This document shows positions 11,201 through 25,300 of a stretch of DNA of 64,000 nt, one piece after another. Origin of the DNA: Struthidea cinerea (lineage: Eukaryota > Chordata > Aves > Passeriformes > Corcoracidae); assembly GCA_013397865.1 (NCBI GenBank), contig VZTI01005563.1:714-64713 (forward strand). The letters run 5' to 3'. The position numbers were made by a program, and so were the translations under genes. Within the stretch, counting starts at the first letter, position 1; every line of letters begins with the position of its first letter. A model generated the notes under the pieces. It ran no database searches, was not told the origin of the DNA, and saw only the letters and a list, made by a program, of their open reading frames with translations.

Positions 11201-14200
11201 CCCCTTCACCTGCTGGGGCTGGGTCAGGAGCTTGCGCAGGACGTTCCTGAGCAGGGGCGAGAGGTTTCACTCATTAATAAACGAAATATCAACGACTCAG
11301 ACGGGGCTGTGGGGATCTGGGGTCAGGGAGCAGGCTCAGTAAACAATAATTTCCTTCCCAAAGACAGCTGGCACTGTTGGAGCAGCGCTGAAACCGCTTG
11401 TCCTTTTCCTACCCCACATCCTAGGAACTGGTGCCTTGGCAGCAAGGGCAAAACCACGGCCTGTGCTCCTCATACGGGGGCTTTGTTTGGGATTTCACAC
11501 GGCCGTTGCAAGCAGGAGACTTTCTTGTTTGTGTCCGGCCGCTCTGGGGAGTTTGCATCACTGGTGTCCCTCAGGCAGCTGGGGACAGCTGCTCCACACA
11601 TCCCCCAGCCCAGCAGGGCCACCCAGCACTCGGCTGTGCTGCTGCATTGCCACCAGCCGGTGCTCTCCTTGCACCCACACCACTCCCTGGGGCTAAAGCC
11701 AGCTTATTTAAGGGTTTTAGGATCACCCCATCCTATCCAATGGCAGAATGAGCCTTGAATCTCACTAACTTTTTTCTGGCAACACAAAGCTTTCTCGAGG
11801 AGCTTGCAAGTAATGTCTTCTTTCTCAGCAACTACCCTGAAAACAGGGTTGGAGAGCCCAGGCTGGCTGGTCTAATGATTCACCTCTTGGCTGGCCATCC
11901 AAAAACCAGAGGTGCAGGAAACCAGGCCACTTCAACCTGATTAGATTCCACCTCAGAACATGAACCAGGATCTCATAACCCTGATCTCATAACCTACCCT
12001 TAGGTGGGACTTGGTCGGCTGACGTAGGGCCTAGAACCAGCTCACTCTCAGGGCTGCACAGCCAGACCAGCGAGTGTAAGGATAAGAAACAGGAAACAGA
12101 GATCTTTGCTCTTATTTGGTTGTTGTCAGGAGAGTCTGAACCCCGTCTGCTGAACTGCACAGGCAGGAATTTGGGTCACAAAGTCCCACAGGACACACAG
12201 CAACACCTAGAGTGCAAAAAAACCCCCCTGTCCTGAGCAGGAACAGAGCATCACCTGTGCCCGTGTGCTGCTGAGTGGCTGAAGCAGTTCATGTCCTCGT
12301 GGAGTGACGACGACATCCCGTTGACTTCCAGCATGCTCAGGAGAGGATCGGCGCCCCTGCTGAGCAGCAAGCTGACCAGCTCGTAATTCCCTGGGGAAAA
12401 AGGACAGGAACATCAGGATGCTCCCCTCTTTGGAAGCATCAAACACAGGGCACTGGCAGCAGGCAGGACGCCCTTGATCCATTCCCACTGCACGGAGTAG
12501 GGAGTGGTGCAGGAGACCCAGCACTGGGTCTCCCTGGGAGGGGAGGAGGCCTTTTTTATCCCTTCCATCAAAAGCTTGGAGCAGAGCAAGCCAGACACTC
12601 TCATTCATAAATGCACAAAAACAGCGCAGAATGAAATTAAGGAGGAAAACTAAAACCACTTGGAGGTGAAAAGTGTTGACAAACGAGGCCAGCACAGACT
12701 CGTTCGCAGAACGCTCAACTCCTGACAGCCCGCTAGAAGAAATGCAGAATTTTTACTTGCATTTAATAAACTAATAAACCAAATTTCTTCGTGTAACAGT
12801 TATTTTTCCCCAGGCTGAATGGAAACTTGCTCATTTTTCGCATCTGGGTGCTGCTTAGGTCCACAGACATGCCCAGACTAGACAGGGGCTGGTTTATGTT
12901 CCTTGACAGTGCTTTGTGAAGGAGCTGGTGCCGTCAGCTCTGCTGTGGGGGCTGTGGGGAGGAATCAAGTGTGGGACAAGTTGGAAAACAGATACTCAGG
13001 GCCCATCAGGCTGGTGGCAGGAAGAGATGGAGCGTGCTGAGGCCACAGGGAGCTCACCTGCAGCTGAGGCCAGCTGGAGGGGGGTCTCGGCGTAGTTGTC
13101 CTCACCAGTGTTCACAGCAGAGCCCTCCACGTGGGCACCAGCATCCAGGAGCAGCTGCAAGGGGCACAGGAAAGGCAGGGAGTTGGGAAAAGAGCAATTC
13201 AGAAGGACAAAACAGCCAGGGCTGCGTGCGAGAAAGGAGAACCGGTGGGTTCAGAGGGAGGAGGGCACGCACGCCAAGGGCCTGTCGGGAGAGCACCACC
13301 TCCTGTTTTTTAATCTCCTTTATGGTCGTGGCTGTGCAACTGGAATCTCCCAGCTCCAAAAGGGCTCTGCAATCAGAGCAGGAAGTCCATCTTAGCTCCA
13401 TGCTGTGCACAGGAAGCAGCATTCCCCCAGGGAATCAGCCCTGGAGGATTCATACCGCCTGTGTATGAAGGTCTGGCAGCTGCAGGGCTTTGTCACGCAG
13501 AACCTGCTTCCACTGAGCTGCTGCGAGGGAAAGATCCCCCTCCCAGGCGAAGGGGAGAGGGTTACAGGGTGATGGGGATGATGTTTCATGCCCAGGTGGG
13601 GCTGGCAGAAGGCTCTGGAGCACCCAGGAGCAGGCAGGGAGGACTGGCCTTGTGCGTGTGCATCCGCCAGGATATTCCATGCTTCCACGACTGTGGGCAC
13701 TGCAGCACACAACAGGAGCTTTGCTACACTTGGCTTCATCTCCTGGGAGAATCAAACTCGTATCTCACGCATAAATTAAGGCTGTCCAACCTCTGGAATG
13801 CCAAAGGCTGCCCGGGCAGTTTGCCAGGTGGGATCTAATCTTTATAATTACGTACAAATGTACACAAACAGAAGATGAGAGTGTGCAGCCTCCATTTACT
13901 TACATCTTTTTTTTTCTTCCCCCTCCTTCCCTTTGAGCAGAAGGTAAATTAATTTCAACAGCGATTGATTTATCTGCTGTGATCAGTTTTTCATTCCCCT
14001 GGAAGTCTGGGTAGCATTTCTGGGGCTCCACCCCATCCTGCTGCCCCCCTGTGACAACTCCATAGAAAAGGGAGCAGGGAGGATGCCACAGGCTCGAATC
14101 CCACGACAGCTTAAGTCTTGCTCATGCAGTTCTCAAGGATTATAAAGGAAGTTACAGATGATTTGCTGCCATTAGAGCAGAAATCAGCACACACTGGATT

Positions 14201-17200
14201 TTTGCACATGCAAATTTATAAACCAATTAATATCTACTGTCACAAAGCTCCTGATCAAGCAGCCAACGTGTAACCACTCTATGTGGAGCACTAGTTTATC
14301 TAAAACCAAAGAAACAATTGTGCAGCACTGTTTTGGAAGCAGTGAGCCTTGGACCAATACTGAAACCAACGAAAAATAAGGAAACACGCTGTGCTTTGTT
14401 ACCAAGGCCTTGCTAGGAATTATGTCACCAATTTTCATTCACCTTGTCTTACAACAACACACAGTCTTTTTCACTAGTTTTAGGAGGCTCAGGAAGGCTG
14501 AGAGCAAAGGCTCACAGTGCTGCATTTCAGTCCCCCTGTGCCTCCTGGAAGGATTCCTGGCTGGAATCTTACCTGAACCACCGAGATGTGCCCGTGCAAC
14601 ACGGCGAAGGTGAGGGCAGTCCAGTGCCGGCTGTCGGGATGGACCGAGGGGTAGCGTGGAGAGGCACTGGGCACCTGGGAGAAGGGAAGCAGGGCACTCA
14701 TCACCCACTGCAGCCTCTCTGCCTCCATCCCCAGCCTTGTGCAGAACCAGCTTCTTCCTCTGCGAGGGACAACCCCAGGGAAGGGGGACTTGGGCCACTT
14801 AAGAGAACACTGCCACGACCACTCACTCTGCCCCGTCCCCTGGGGCTTTTTAACGGGCTCACTGGCTTCTCCCCGTGGCAGCTCCTTCCCTCCCCCTCCC
14901 CGTGCCTATTAGACTTGCCAGTGCCAATCCTAATTGGAGCCACTGAGTGCTCCAAGAGGTTTTGAAGGTTTTCTCCCCCCTCCCAAATCCCCGAAGCGAC
15001 GTTTTCTGAGAGAACTGCCTGCCTTGAAGCTTCCGGAACTGAAGCCTTCAGCTGCCAGGAGAGAATTCAGAGCTCCTCCTGTTAGCTCACAGCTGGATAA
15101 TGATGGGCAGAGGGTTACTCACCGGTATGTCTAAATTTGCTCCAGCATCTATAAGCATTTGGACCATGGCTTCATCTCCAGCAGCACAGGCGTACATGAG
15201 GGGGGTCATACCCTTCAGAAAGGAGAAGGAAAAATGAAAACAAAGTTATCTTTCTACCCCTGTCAACAGTGACACTGTCATGGACACGGCGAGTTTGGGT
15301 CTTAATGTACACAGTGTGTGTAGGGACAGCACACATAGGTTTAGAAAGCATTTTTGGTTTCTGTGCAGAGTGGCACAGCTGATTCTGGAAAATGACCTGG
15401 GCAAAACATCACTGGACAAGGCTGAAAGAACCACAAAAAGGGTCACTGAAAACCCCAGCCCCTCATTGTCCACAATTTTCAAGCTTCCCAAGGCTGCCAA
15501 CAAAGAAACGCCGTTTCTTGGCTCATTTGTAGCCAAATGAACTGAAGGCAGAAAGCAACAACAAAAATACAGAAGATGGATTTATTTGGCAACTTCTCCC
15601 CATTGCTAAAATCCGATTTGCCACAATATTTCAGCATTTCAATCCCATAAATCTCTCTCCCTCCACTTAACCAGCAAACCATGACGGCTCAAGAGATGAA
15701 TTATGAGAAAAACGAGCCTTACTTAAGGAGCTCATTCCCGAAGTAGCCAAGGACAGAAAGGAAATGGCCTGGTAAAAGCCATTCCTGCTCACATCCCACA
15801 GCCTTCCTGCCCCCTCCCCTTAATTACTGCAGGCATTTGAATTTTTTGCAGGCAGCATCTCTGCTGCTCAGTGTGCAGTAACAGAGCTTCATCCTTCATG
15901 GGGCCTGTACTGTAAAATGGAATTACAGCTCTCACACAGGAGTTCTGCTCCTGGCTCTGCAAAGGTGTCTCTTCAAAGCAGCCACAACTCCAAGCTTCCT
16001 GCTGTGCGGCAGCTCCGTTTGTGAAGATGTTTCTGGGTGAGATTCTCTCTGGGTGAGATATTTTGGCTTTTGTGGGGCTTGGGAGGTTCCACACTCTTTA
16101 TAGACTAAGACTTCAAAACTCAGGTCTGCAGGCACAAGCCCCAGTCAGGGTTCTAAAACTGTAGGCTTGTATAGACTTACGTTGTCCTTTTTAAAATTTT
16201 TCATGTTAGTTTTGCACTTCCTGCTTGCTCCTTGCAAAGGGAAGAAGAGATTGTTTTCCTAAACATCTCAAATCCCCTGAAACCAGGGTGCTGGCCGGTC
16301 CCCACTAGAACTGAGTACAGGGACCTGCCCCAAACTCAGGTTTCTGAGGAGATGCTCTGAGTTCTTTCCCACAAATCTCCATGCACACAGATGGAGAAGT
16401 GGGTCTGGACATCCTGGACATCCTCCCACCCTGGGAGTGGTCGAAATCCAAACCTGGATCTAAAGCCTTTGTATTAAATTAGTCCAGCAGTTCCGTCATG
16501 CCTAGGTCAGTTTTCCCAAGTTTGGGCATCTGGCTTTGTCTTACTCTTTTCCAAGAGGGGCAAAACAAGCTGGTGGCAAAGATCAGCTTAGGTTTCCTAT
16601 TCCAGCTATGGCAGAGTTCGTTCCCAGAATTTGGATTTAACTCTGCCTGGGGTTGGCAGTGCCATGCAGGCACTCGCTTGGACACAAAGCTGAGTTGCTC
16701 CAGAGTCAAGTGGGGAATTTCCATGCGACAATGTCTCCAGAGGGGCCCCGTCCTGCCCTTTTTGTTGGTGCCAAAACACTCTCTGAGGGGCAAAGATGAC
16801 AGAGCTGCCCCGCTCACAGCAGGGCTGGCAAGAGGATCCCACCCACAGGATGAGACATCAGTAAGTGACAGCAGAAACTCCTCAAACTTCCTCGAGGAGC
16901 GGCCCACAGGGGTCTCCACGCTGACAAAAGCCAGACAGCTCTCAGTTTGCTGGCTGGATGAGAGAGGGGGAACATCCAGCAGTGAGAAGTGACAGTCCTG
17001 GCACCAGCGTCTGTGGTGCTGGGGCACAGCGGCTCACAGTGCAAATGACAAAATAATCTCCGAGAGAACGAGGGGCCTCTCTGGGCTGCAGGAACTGCAA
17101 AAACTCATTTAAAAAAATTTAACAGAGCAAGTGGGGAACCTTCATAATAGAAACCTGCCACCTCAGTCACTTTACTGAAGTGAGTATCTGTGATGTGATA

Positions 17201-19303
17201 CCCGCCCCAGTGACCACGAAGCTCCTGGTACTGGATTTGTAAATAAGGCAACTGAAGGCCCAGGTATGTCCAGGAGCAGTTTCTGCTCTTTGTGCATACA
17301 TTCACACTTCCCTTGGAACTGCAGGAAGGTGGGAAGGGCCGTGGAAGATGTGCCAGGTTCAGAGCTGGGCCTGAAATGCCACTGCAGTAAAACGCTGGCT
17401 GTGAGAAAACCTCTCCACCTGAACGCAAACCCTTCCCACTGCTCAATATCCTCTTGCTGCAGAGATGTGACAGCTCATTCTCCTCGCTGTGACAGCTACG
17501 ACGAGTGTTTATTTAGGAGAGGTGGCTTTTTTTCCCCCCTTTTTAAATTAAAAGCTAATTCCATGCATTGAATGATGCCCCAGAGGACAGACTCTTCTGC
17601 TGTTACTTGATGGGACTGACAGCACGAGCAGAAGCAGCCAGAGACTCCCAGGACGACCAGATCCCTGTGGTTCAGCGTAGCTGAGCAGGGAACAGTTAAA
17701 AATGGATAAACAGACACATCAGCATGATGGACTTGGAGCAAATCTAACCCTGACTGACACCAGGCCACTGGGGCGGGGTTCTCAGTGCTGTTTCTTGTAT
17801 TCCAAACTGCTCCGAGCCCAAAAGACACGGAACAGTAACACCTTGTGGTCACTCCTCACTGACCCAGGCTGGATTTGGGCTGTGGAGCCAGGAGGGGAGT
17901 GTCACTGGAAAAGAAACCACTTTGCTTTGACATCCTCTCAGCCCATATCAGACTTTCCATTCACTGCCCCTGTGTTAACCTGCCTGCCATCAGTGCCTGA
18001 GACAGCCCATCCAAGGAACAGGCATTCCAGCTGATAAACAATCCACTCCAGGCTCTAATGGGATTTTTTTGGAGGGGTGGCATGCGAGTGGGGTGGGGAA
18101 GTGCTGTTCTGTGTTTTAAGGGATGCATTTTCAGCCTAAAACACGAGCTAGGACTAGAAAACCCCTGGAGAGGCAACAAACACGACCTGGTATTGATTTG
18201 CCACGTGGAAAGGAAGGAGCAAGCTGCTGATGCAGGGGATTTTGGGGTTGTGAGCGTTTGCTCCGTGGCACACCTGATCATCCATGGTGTTCACCCCGTC
18301 GGGGCCCAGTGCATCGATGGCTTGGTTGATCAGATCCGTCCTCCCGCAGTTCAGCATCCGGAAGCCCAGATCCTGCTGGAATTTCTCAGTAGCAGCTTTA
18401 GCATCCAGTCTCCGGAAGGAGCTGAAGCAGCATTCAGGTCTGTGAAAGACAAAAGGATTCCTGGATGGTGCCCATACCATAGAAAAAGATATGGATCCTT
18501 AAGTCTTTTCTGGGCAAAAAATACTGAAATTGTTAAAAAGTATGAAATAAAAATGAATTTAGGCAGGGGAACACCCTCAATGCTTTTCCAGCAACTCAAT
18601 TAAAGGAAGTGCTTTAACATTTCTACGAGGATCTACTAAATCTTTATCCTTCAGATGACTATCAAGACAACCTTTATGTCATCTGGAAGGGGCCCAGGGA
18701 TTACTGCAAATCCTCTGGCTGTCTCCTCAGCCTCTTCTGAATCCCAGACCTGGAAGTATGTCTCCTTCACTGAAGGATCACTTCCCAGCTGGAGGTTTCC
18801 TATCTCAGCTGGGCACTGGCAGGCTCGGCCCTTTGATGTTATTTTGGGGTGAATGCCTTCCCCAGTACCCGTCTGGTTCCCAGCACAGGCTCTTGAGCAA
18901 GCTCTCAGTGAGTGAGATATCAGCCTGCCAAGTTCCTCTGATAAATGAGGTGCTTTCAGCACAGCCATCCTCCTCTGGAGAGCCTGGACAGCCTGCCAGA
19001 GGAGCAAACCACTCATCACCTCATCCCGCAGAAGATTCAGGATGAATCTCATACAAAATCCTACAGCTGGGCTATCACAACCTTGTTCTAACTGGTATCA
19101 TAACCTCCAATATTACACAGACTATGATGCACATCTTTATATAATAGTAAGAAGAAAGAGAAAAAGAAGAACTCTGTAAAAAAAAAAAAAAAAAGTGAAA
19201 TAAAATGACTCCACTTGAAATCCAGTGAACCACAGAAAAACAAAGGTTTTGGAAGGGATGGCACTTGTCTTTGCACATTGTTCCTATCCCACAGCAAGCC
19301 AGA

Positions 19304-19334
<31 letters not shown>

Positions 19335-22300
19335 GTCAAGATCTCCTTTCCCTCTGAATGTGCTGGATACAAAATGACTGCTTTAAAGGATCAAATAATG
19401 TGCTCTGGAACCAACAGGGTTTTTTGGTTCGTTTCGATCTTTCATTCAAGCTATCTTAAAAAGCAAAGAAATCATCTTGTAATTAAGGCCAAGGCATTAA
19501 AAAACCCCAAACCCAAACACCTGTATTTCATATTTAACTTTTGGGAAGACAAAAACCTTTCTGCCCCAGCTGCACAGTTCGGCCAAAGCTCCTTTATCTC
19601 TCGAAGCACCAGAAGGTTAAACGTGTGTCACAGCACAGCGAGATCTGGGCGGCAAAAGAACGTTTCGAGAAGCTCCAAGGGCTGGAGGAGCTTTCCAAAG
19701 CTTAGCCCACGTACTTGAGCTGGCGTGGCTCGCAGTCCAGCCCCGGCAGGAGCAGCCTGGCCGTCTGCCTGATGTCATCGCTGTCCACGGTCAGGCTGCG
19801 CCGGTGCTCGGCGTAGGTGATGGCCACCCGCATCCACTCCATCAGCGGCGGCAGCAGCATGAAGGGGCTGTGAAAGGAGGGGAGAAATCCATTAGTGAAC
19901 GCTGGCTGAGGCAGGAGGACACCTCGTGGCCTCCTGGGCGTGCAAAGGGGGAGGCTGGCACGGATAAATCCCACCTCAGGAGGGAATCTGGACTGGAGAG
20001 GGAAGGAGCTGCTCAGCCTCGGTCATCGGAACAGCTTTTGTAACAACCATGTCTGTTGTTCTAAATAACCCATAGGTACAGGATTATTGATTATTTACTA
20101 TTTTTTTTTATGCTCCTCTGCTAGGAACACTAAAAACACCCTCGACTGTTTGCAACTTCAACCAAACCTTGCTAATTCAGTCCTGCCCCCATTAATCTTT
20201 ACACTACCACTACCCCCGTGGCTTTTTGCGTTTTGCCTTTCTTAAGCAGGGCTCGGTTTTGCCCACCTGCCCCTCAGTTCTTCCCCCCCTGAGCCTCCAG
20301 GCCACAGAACTGGTGGAGCAGTGAGGTTTTGCTCAATAAAAGGGGTTGCAAGGCAATAAAGGAATATAAATAAGGTAATAACAGCAGCACCGGCTCGTGA
20401 TTTAGCCCCCCCTTACTCCTGCTGTAAGAATGAGCACAGCACTGAGATTACACATTAATGTAAAGGTACCATAATACTCTCACACACAACATATCTCATC
20501 CACCCTCTCAGTATACAGCCAGACTGATCTATTTTGCTTGATCTTTCCCCAAGGATACCTGCCACCCCAGCAGAAGGCTTGGAAGTGCCAACTGTAATGA
20601 AAACATCTCTCCCATTCCCAGTAATGACTTCATTAGCACGGTGGAAAAATATAAAAAAAAAGCCTTTTCCGTTTAACCATTCAAAAGAAAAAAACTGAGG
20701 GGAGAAGGGATCAATTCCTTTACAAAGTTCAGGGAGAAAAAGATACATAGCCGGGAATATGAACTGATTGGGGCATTAACGAAAGCAGCTGAAGCCATGA
20801 AAGGCATTTTCAAAGCTGTGCCTGTGTGAATGTGCGAGGGCAGGAAGAGCGAGCCGCGCCAATCCCGTCAGAAACCATTTATCCGTAATGGGATTTGCGA
20901 GCAGAACTCCCTTTGTCGCGACTCTGAACACCCTTCAGGCTGGAATAACTCCACTCCGTAAAAAAAAATATGTGCTGCTCCCATTCTCCCAGCTGCAAGG
21001 TGCGCCTTTATCACTCTACAGACACCCCCACTCTTTTCTCCCCTCTTCTCCTTTTCTTCCGAGTTGTGAAGCAGCATCTACAAACCCAGAGGTATTTTAA
21101 GCACCCGAATTGCCAGGGCAAGGGTGGTTTTCAACAGGACGTTGACTTTCTCCCGTTATCAGCTTACTTTTATGTCAAAGAATCCGAATATCAGGGTTGC
21201 CACGATCACCACTTTGAAAACCACCCAGCAGCTCATCCTTCCAAAGACTCTCTGAAAGGGATGGGATGAATCATTCCAGCCCATCCAATTCAGAGCTGGC
21301 TGACTTCCCCCGAAGGGAAGAGCAGGAATTGTCAACAGGCATTTGGGAGATGCCTTTCAGCAAATTCTCTGCTCCACAGAATTTCAACTCTCATCCGGCC
21401 TGGAAAAGAGTCATTCACACTTTTTAAACGCAGGTACTTAAGGGAGGAGCCAAAAGTAATTATTTATCCTTTCTATGTACTCCGCAGAGCCTCCAGCATG
21501 GGATTCAGAGCTCCACAGAGGTGGTGAGGGCACAGAGGCAGGCCAGGAAGGCTAAAAGCCCCAAAATTAAAACCAGAATGAAATTAAATTTAGATTGGGA
21601 ATGCTGAGGAGCACTGGAAAAGCTCATCTCGCAAGCGATTCCATCTGCCACCTTTTGTGGTAAATCAAGAATCAGGCCCCATCCCAGCTTCCCTGACACT
21701 GCCATGGTGGGAATGCTGCTGGGCAGGGAACCACGTCCCTGATCAAACCCTGGTGGCGACTGACTCAAAGCCCTGGGCAGCCAGAGCCTGTGGTCAGCCA
21801 GCAGCAAATGCCACGGAGCCTGCACCAGAAATAACACCTATCCCGAAGGAATTTCCACTCTGCAAAAGAATCCACATGTGCCAGGGCTGTAAACGGCTTC
21901 CACACAAGCAGACCTTGGATGTGGAAAACTTGCTTTGGGAGGAATGGCAAGGAGAAAGATTTTTTTTCCCCCCCCCCTCCTTCTGTTTCTTTTTTTAATC
22001 TCGACAGATTTTTCCAAAGGCTTTAAAAGTGACAGCTCAGACTGGTTCCCCTGTGTCCAAAGGGGAGCAGCCTTTGGAATGCAAACAGCAGGAAGGATGT
22101 TCTCATCCTGCTGTCCTGGTTTTCCAAACCCCACCACTGCAAACTGGACAAATTATTCATTATTCTATCAAGGCTCACTATAACAGCTTCAACTGCTATT
22201 TTGCTGAAAAAACTTTGTTTCTCTGCAAAATTTCTAGCTTGACGATGGGCTTTTTATACTCTTCGCCCCCTGCTTTTATCCAATGATTTCCTTTCTCCCA

Positions 22301-25300
22301 ACCTGGCCACGCTCTGGGAACAGCTTTATCTTCCTTTGCTCACTGACACTCCACCAGATAAGCAGCATTATCCCAGGAGTGAAGCAGAAAGAAGAGGCGC
22401 AGTCCAACTGAAACACCAACACTGGGTCACGCCGCGCTATGAAAATAAATGAAATTACTCGTTTCCTAGAAAATAAAATGCCGTTCTCATCCTTGTGGCC
22501 CTTAACCTGGGCATCCATCTGCCTCCAAGGAATCACTGATCATTTCACAGTCTGAGAAACACTGCGGGAGGGGAAGGGGAGAAACCTTCATGGAAAATTA
22601 ACTGGGAGACGCTGCGAGCTAAAGAATTAATTTCTGTCTCTGCGCTCCTGCCTGTGCCATGTTCTGCACGCTGCCATTTTCCTCTGGTCCTCCTGACATT
22701 TAGAAGCGTTTGGCAGCTCATTAAATTCCACACATGATCCAGCCTTGGGAAGCTGTCATATTCCAGCAGCAGCTCGCTGGGGACACAGACCCTCAGCTCT
22801 CTCGGAAGAGCGATGCCACCATGGCTTTGTCCAGTTTTTTGCCATGAAGTCGTCTTGTGATGCCACACTTAAACTGGGAATGTGCACAGGGCTGGGAACT
22901 GAAATGGGAACTGCTCCTCCTCTGCACACCTTGTGAAGAATCACACTGATGTCACGTGCTGTCAATATTCCATCCGTAAGTTCCCCGAAATTCTCCCCAT
23001 CTGGAACTGGACCATTCCCGAGGGGATCACGCTGGAGCTGGGTGAGAGTGCTCCGAGAAAGAACAGACTTTATCTTCTGGGCTTTCCCCCTCCTTTGAGC
23101 TAAACCATGTTGTTTTATTTAGACATAGCCAAGGAGGCCAAGCAGCACTCGGCAGAGAATTTACAGCAAGTTTTAGGATAACCCTTTCCCGGAAAAGGTG
23201 CTTCCCTTAGAATGGCTTTGGACATGACTGGCACGTGGAGAGCACGTGCAGCATCTCGAGGAGAAGCCGTGGCATCACAGACTTTCAGGGATACCCATCA
23301 CAAAGAAATCATTCCCCAAAGCGGGCTCTTCTGAGGATTTCTAAGAGCACTGGGATCAGGATGTTTTTGGCAGGGGGAAGTTAATTGCATGCAAAAAGGA
23401 GAGCACTCCAGAGGAGTCAGAAAATCACATCATCCTTCCTCTGCTTTGAGCACCTGCTCAAAAGGTGAAGGCACTGGGGTTTCCCACAAAAACCAGCCAT
23501 TCTACCACGTTCCTCCCTCTGCCTGTGTCCCCAGGAAGATGCAGTGAGAAGACTGCTGGAAAATCACAGAATCATACCAGGGTTTGGGGTGGAAAAAGCC
23601 CATCTTGTTCCAACCCCCCTGCCGCGGGCAGGGACACCTTCCACTAGCCCAGGTTGCTCAGAGCCCCTTCCAACCTGGAGGGAAAAAGGGAAAAGGAGGA
23701 ATATAATGTTCTTCCTGCTGACCCACCTCCTCTCTGCTGTTTTTCGTTGCCTTCTGTTCTGCTACAGCAAAACAAAGCGGGAGCCAACAGTGACAGCAAC
23801 AGCAAGAAAGAAAAACCTTGTTCTTCTAAACAAGGCTCTCCTTTTTCTAAAGCAGGAAAGAAAATCCTGTCCCAATGGAAGCAGGTGGGAATGGCAAAAC
23901 TCACCGCCCTCCTGAGCCACACAGGCACAGTCTGCCACCCTGCCTGTCCCCAGGCCTTCTAAATGGCCTGAGTGAACTAAACCACATGGAAATATCAAAA
24001 TATTTATGGTCAGAGTGGGGCAGCCCATGGTAACTCCTCATGTTTGACTTACAGGAACTATACAGAGGCTCCCGCAGAGAAGAATCCCAAATCTTTAGAG
24101 ATCAGCGTGGGGTTCAGGAAGGGACTAAAAAATAAAAAGGAAAGGTTTTCACTGCAGTGAGCTAATGTTTGAATTTATTGCTGGAACCAAACCCTATGGC
24201 TCAAAGTCACTGAGATGGAAAAGTCCCAAGGATGGCAACAGAATCGAAAAGAAATCAGAGTGAAGTCTCATTACTTGGAGAAGGGAAAAGACTCTGAGGC
24301 AAGACAGAGCATCCAAAACTCAAACCACGTCATGCTGATATGGAGAACAGTGGCATATTTACAATCTGGATTCTCAAACACTAAAACCCCTCTTCAAGCA
24401 GCAGGGAGAAAAAATGTATCTCCGAGTATGTAATTATATGTGAATAAAATAACAACAGAAATGTTGATTTAGAAGAAACACAAAATCGTTGTTCCAAGAT
24501 ACAACCAGCTTCAGACAGGAGCTGTTCCTCACAGATTCAGAAGTATTTTACAGAATGTCAAGAACTTCCCACATTTACAGCAGGAAAAAATAGGAATTAC
24601 CACGCTGGGCCCTATGCAGGGATCATCTCAACATGTGCAACATCTTTCAAGGCAGACAGTCCAGATCCTCACAGAAAAGGAAGAAGAAATTTAATCACAT
24701 CCAACTGACCCCAAAAAGTGTTCTTCTGCATTCCCTTAAAACAATGGCTGGCTCACATCTGAGAAGATAAGAGTTCTCAAATTTTAGTGGATCGTTATCA
24801 AGTTACTCAGGCCTTGGCTTGGCTATGCCCTGAGAGTTTAGAGAGTTATCCCGCAGTCAGACACTAATGGAATGAAAGCCATCTGGATAATATTACATTT
24901 ATTGGGATCCTTTCTCCACGGAATCTGCCTTCAGAGTTTCCTCTGCTTAGAGAATATAAAATGGTACAAGAGTAGTTTAAATCTAGAACTGGCAGCTCTG
25001 ATCCTTCTTACCACAGGCAGAAATAACACCTTTTCCATCCTTTGCACACCACGCTTAAAAATAAGGTGAAGCATCAGGCAGGTTTTACTTCATGGTACTA
25101 CAAAGCACAGGAAAAACTACATTTGAGCTCACTAAAAAAAAAAAAAATAACATGAAGTAATCACTGGGAACTCACTACGAAACTTAAAAAGAGCTCTCAA
25201 GTCTATGGTTTATTTATTGTAATCCCATTTTACAAACTTTACTTTACCAACAGGGAAAAGGTTCCATTTTCAGGCTGGAAACAAGCACTGGTGCTGCTCT

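Larger units (their letters stand above)
9508..15122 (-). other. short ABTB2 introns in the ankyrin-to-BTB block
   Basis: Introns of 152, 364, 711, 1,008, 667, 1,418 and 448 bp separate exons 5 to 12. I found no transposons or RNA genes in them. The compact spacing is typical of a bird gene. The 1,418-bp intron (13155-14572) is the largest and has an AT-rich middle (about 14100-14350) without coding signal. Confidence 0.6.

Noticed and set aside
14088..14112. GGCTCGAATCCC-like T-arm of a tRNA
   Set aside because: No matching acceptor, D or anticodon arms in the surrounding 80 bases.
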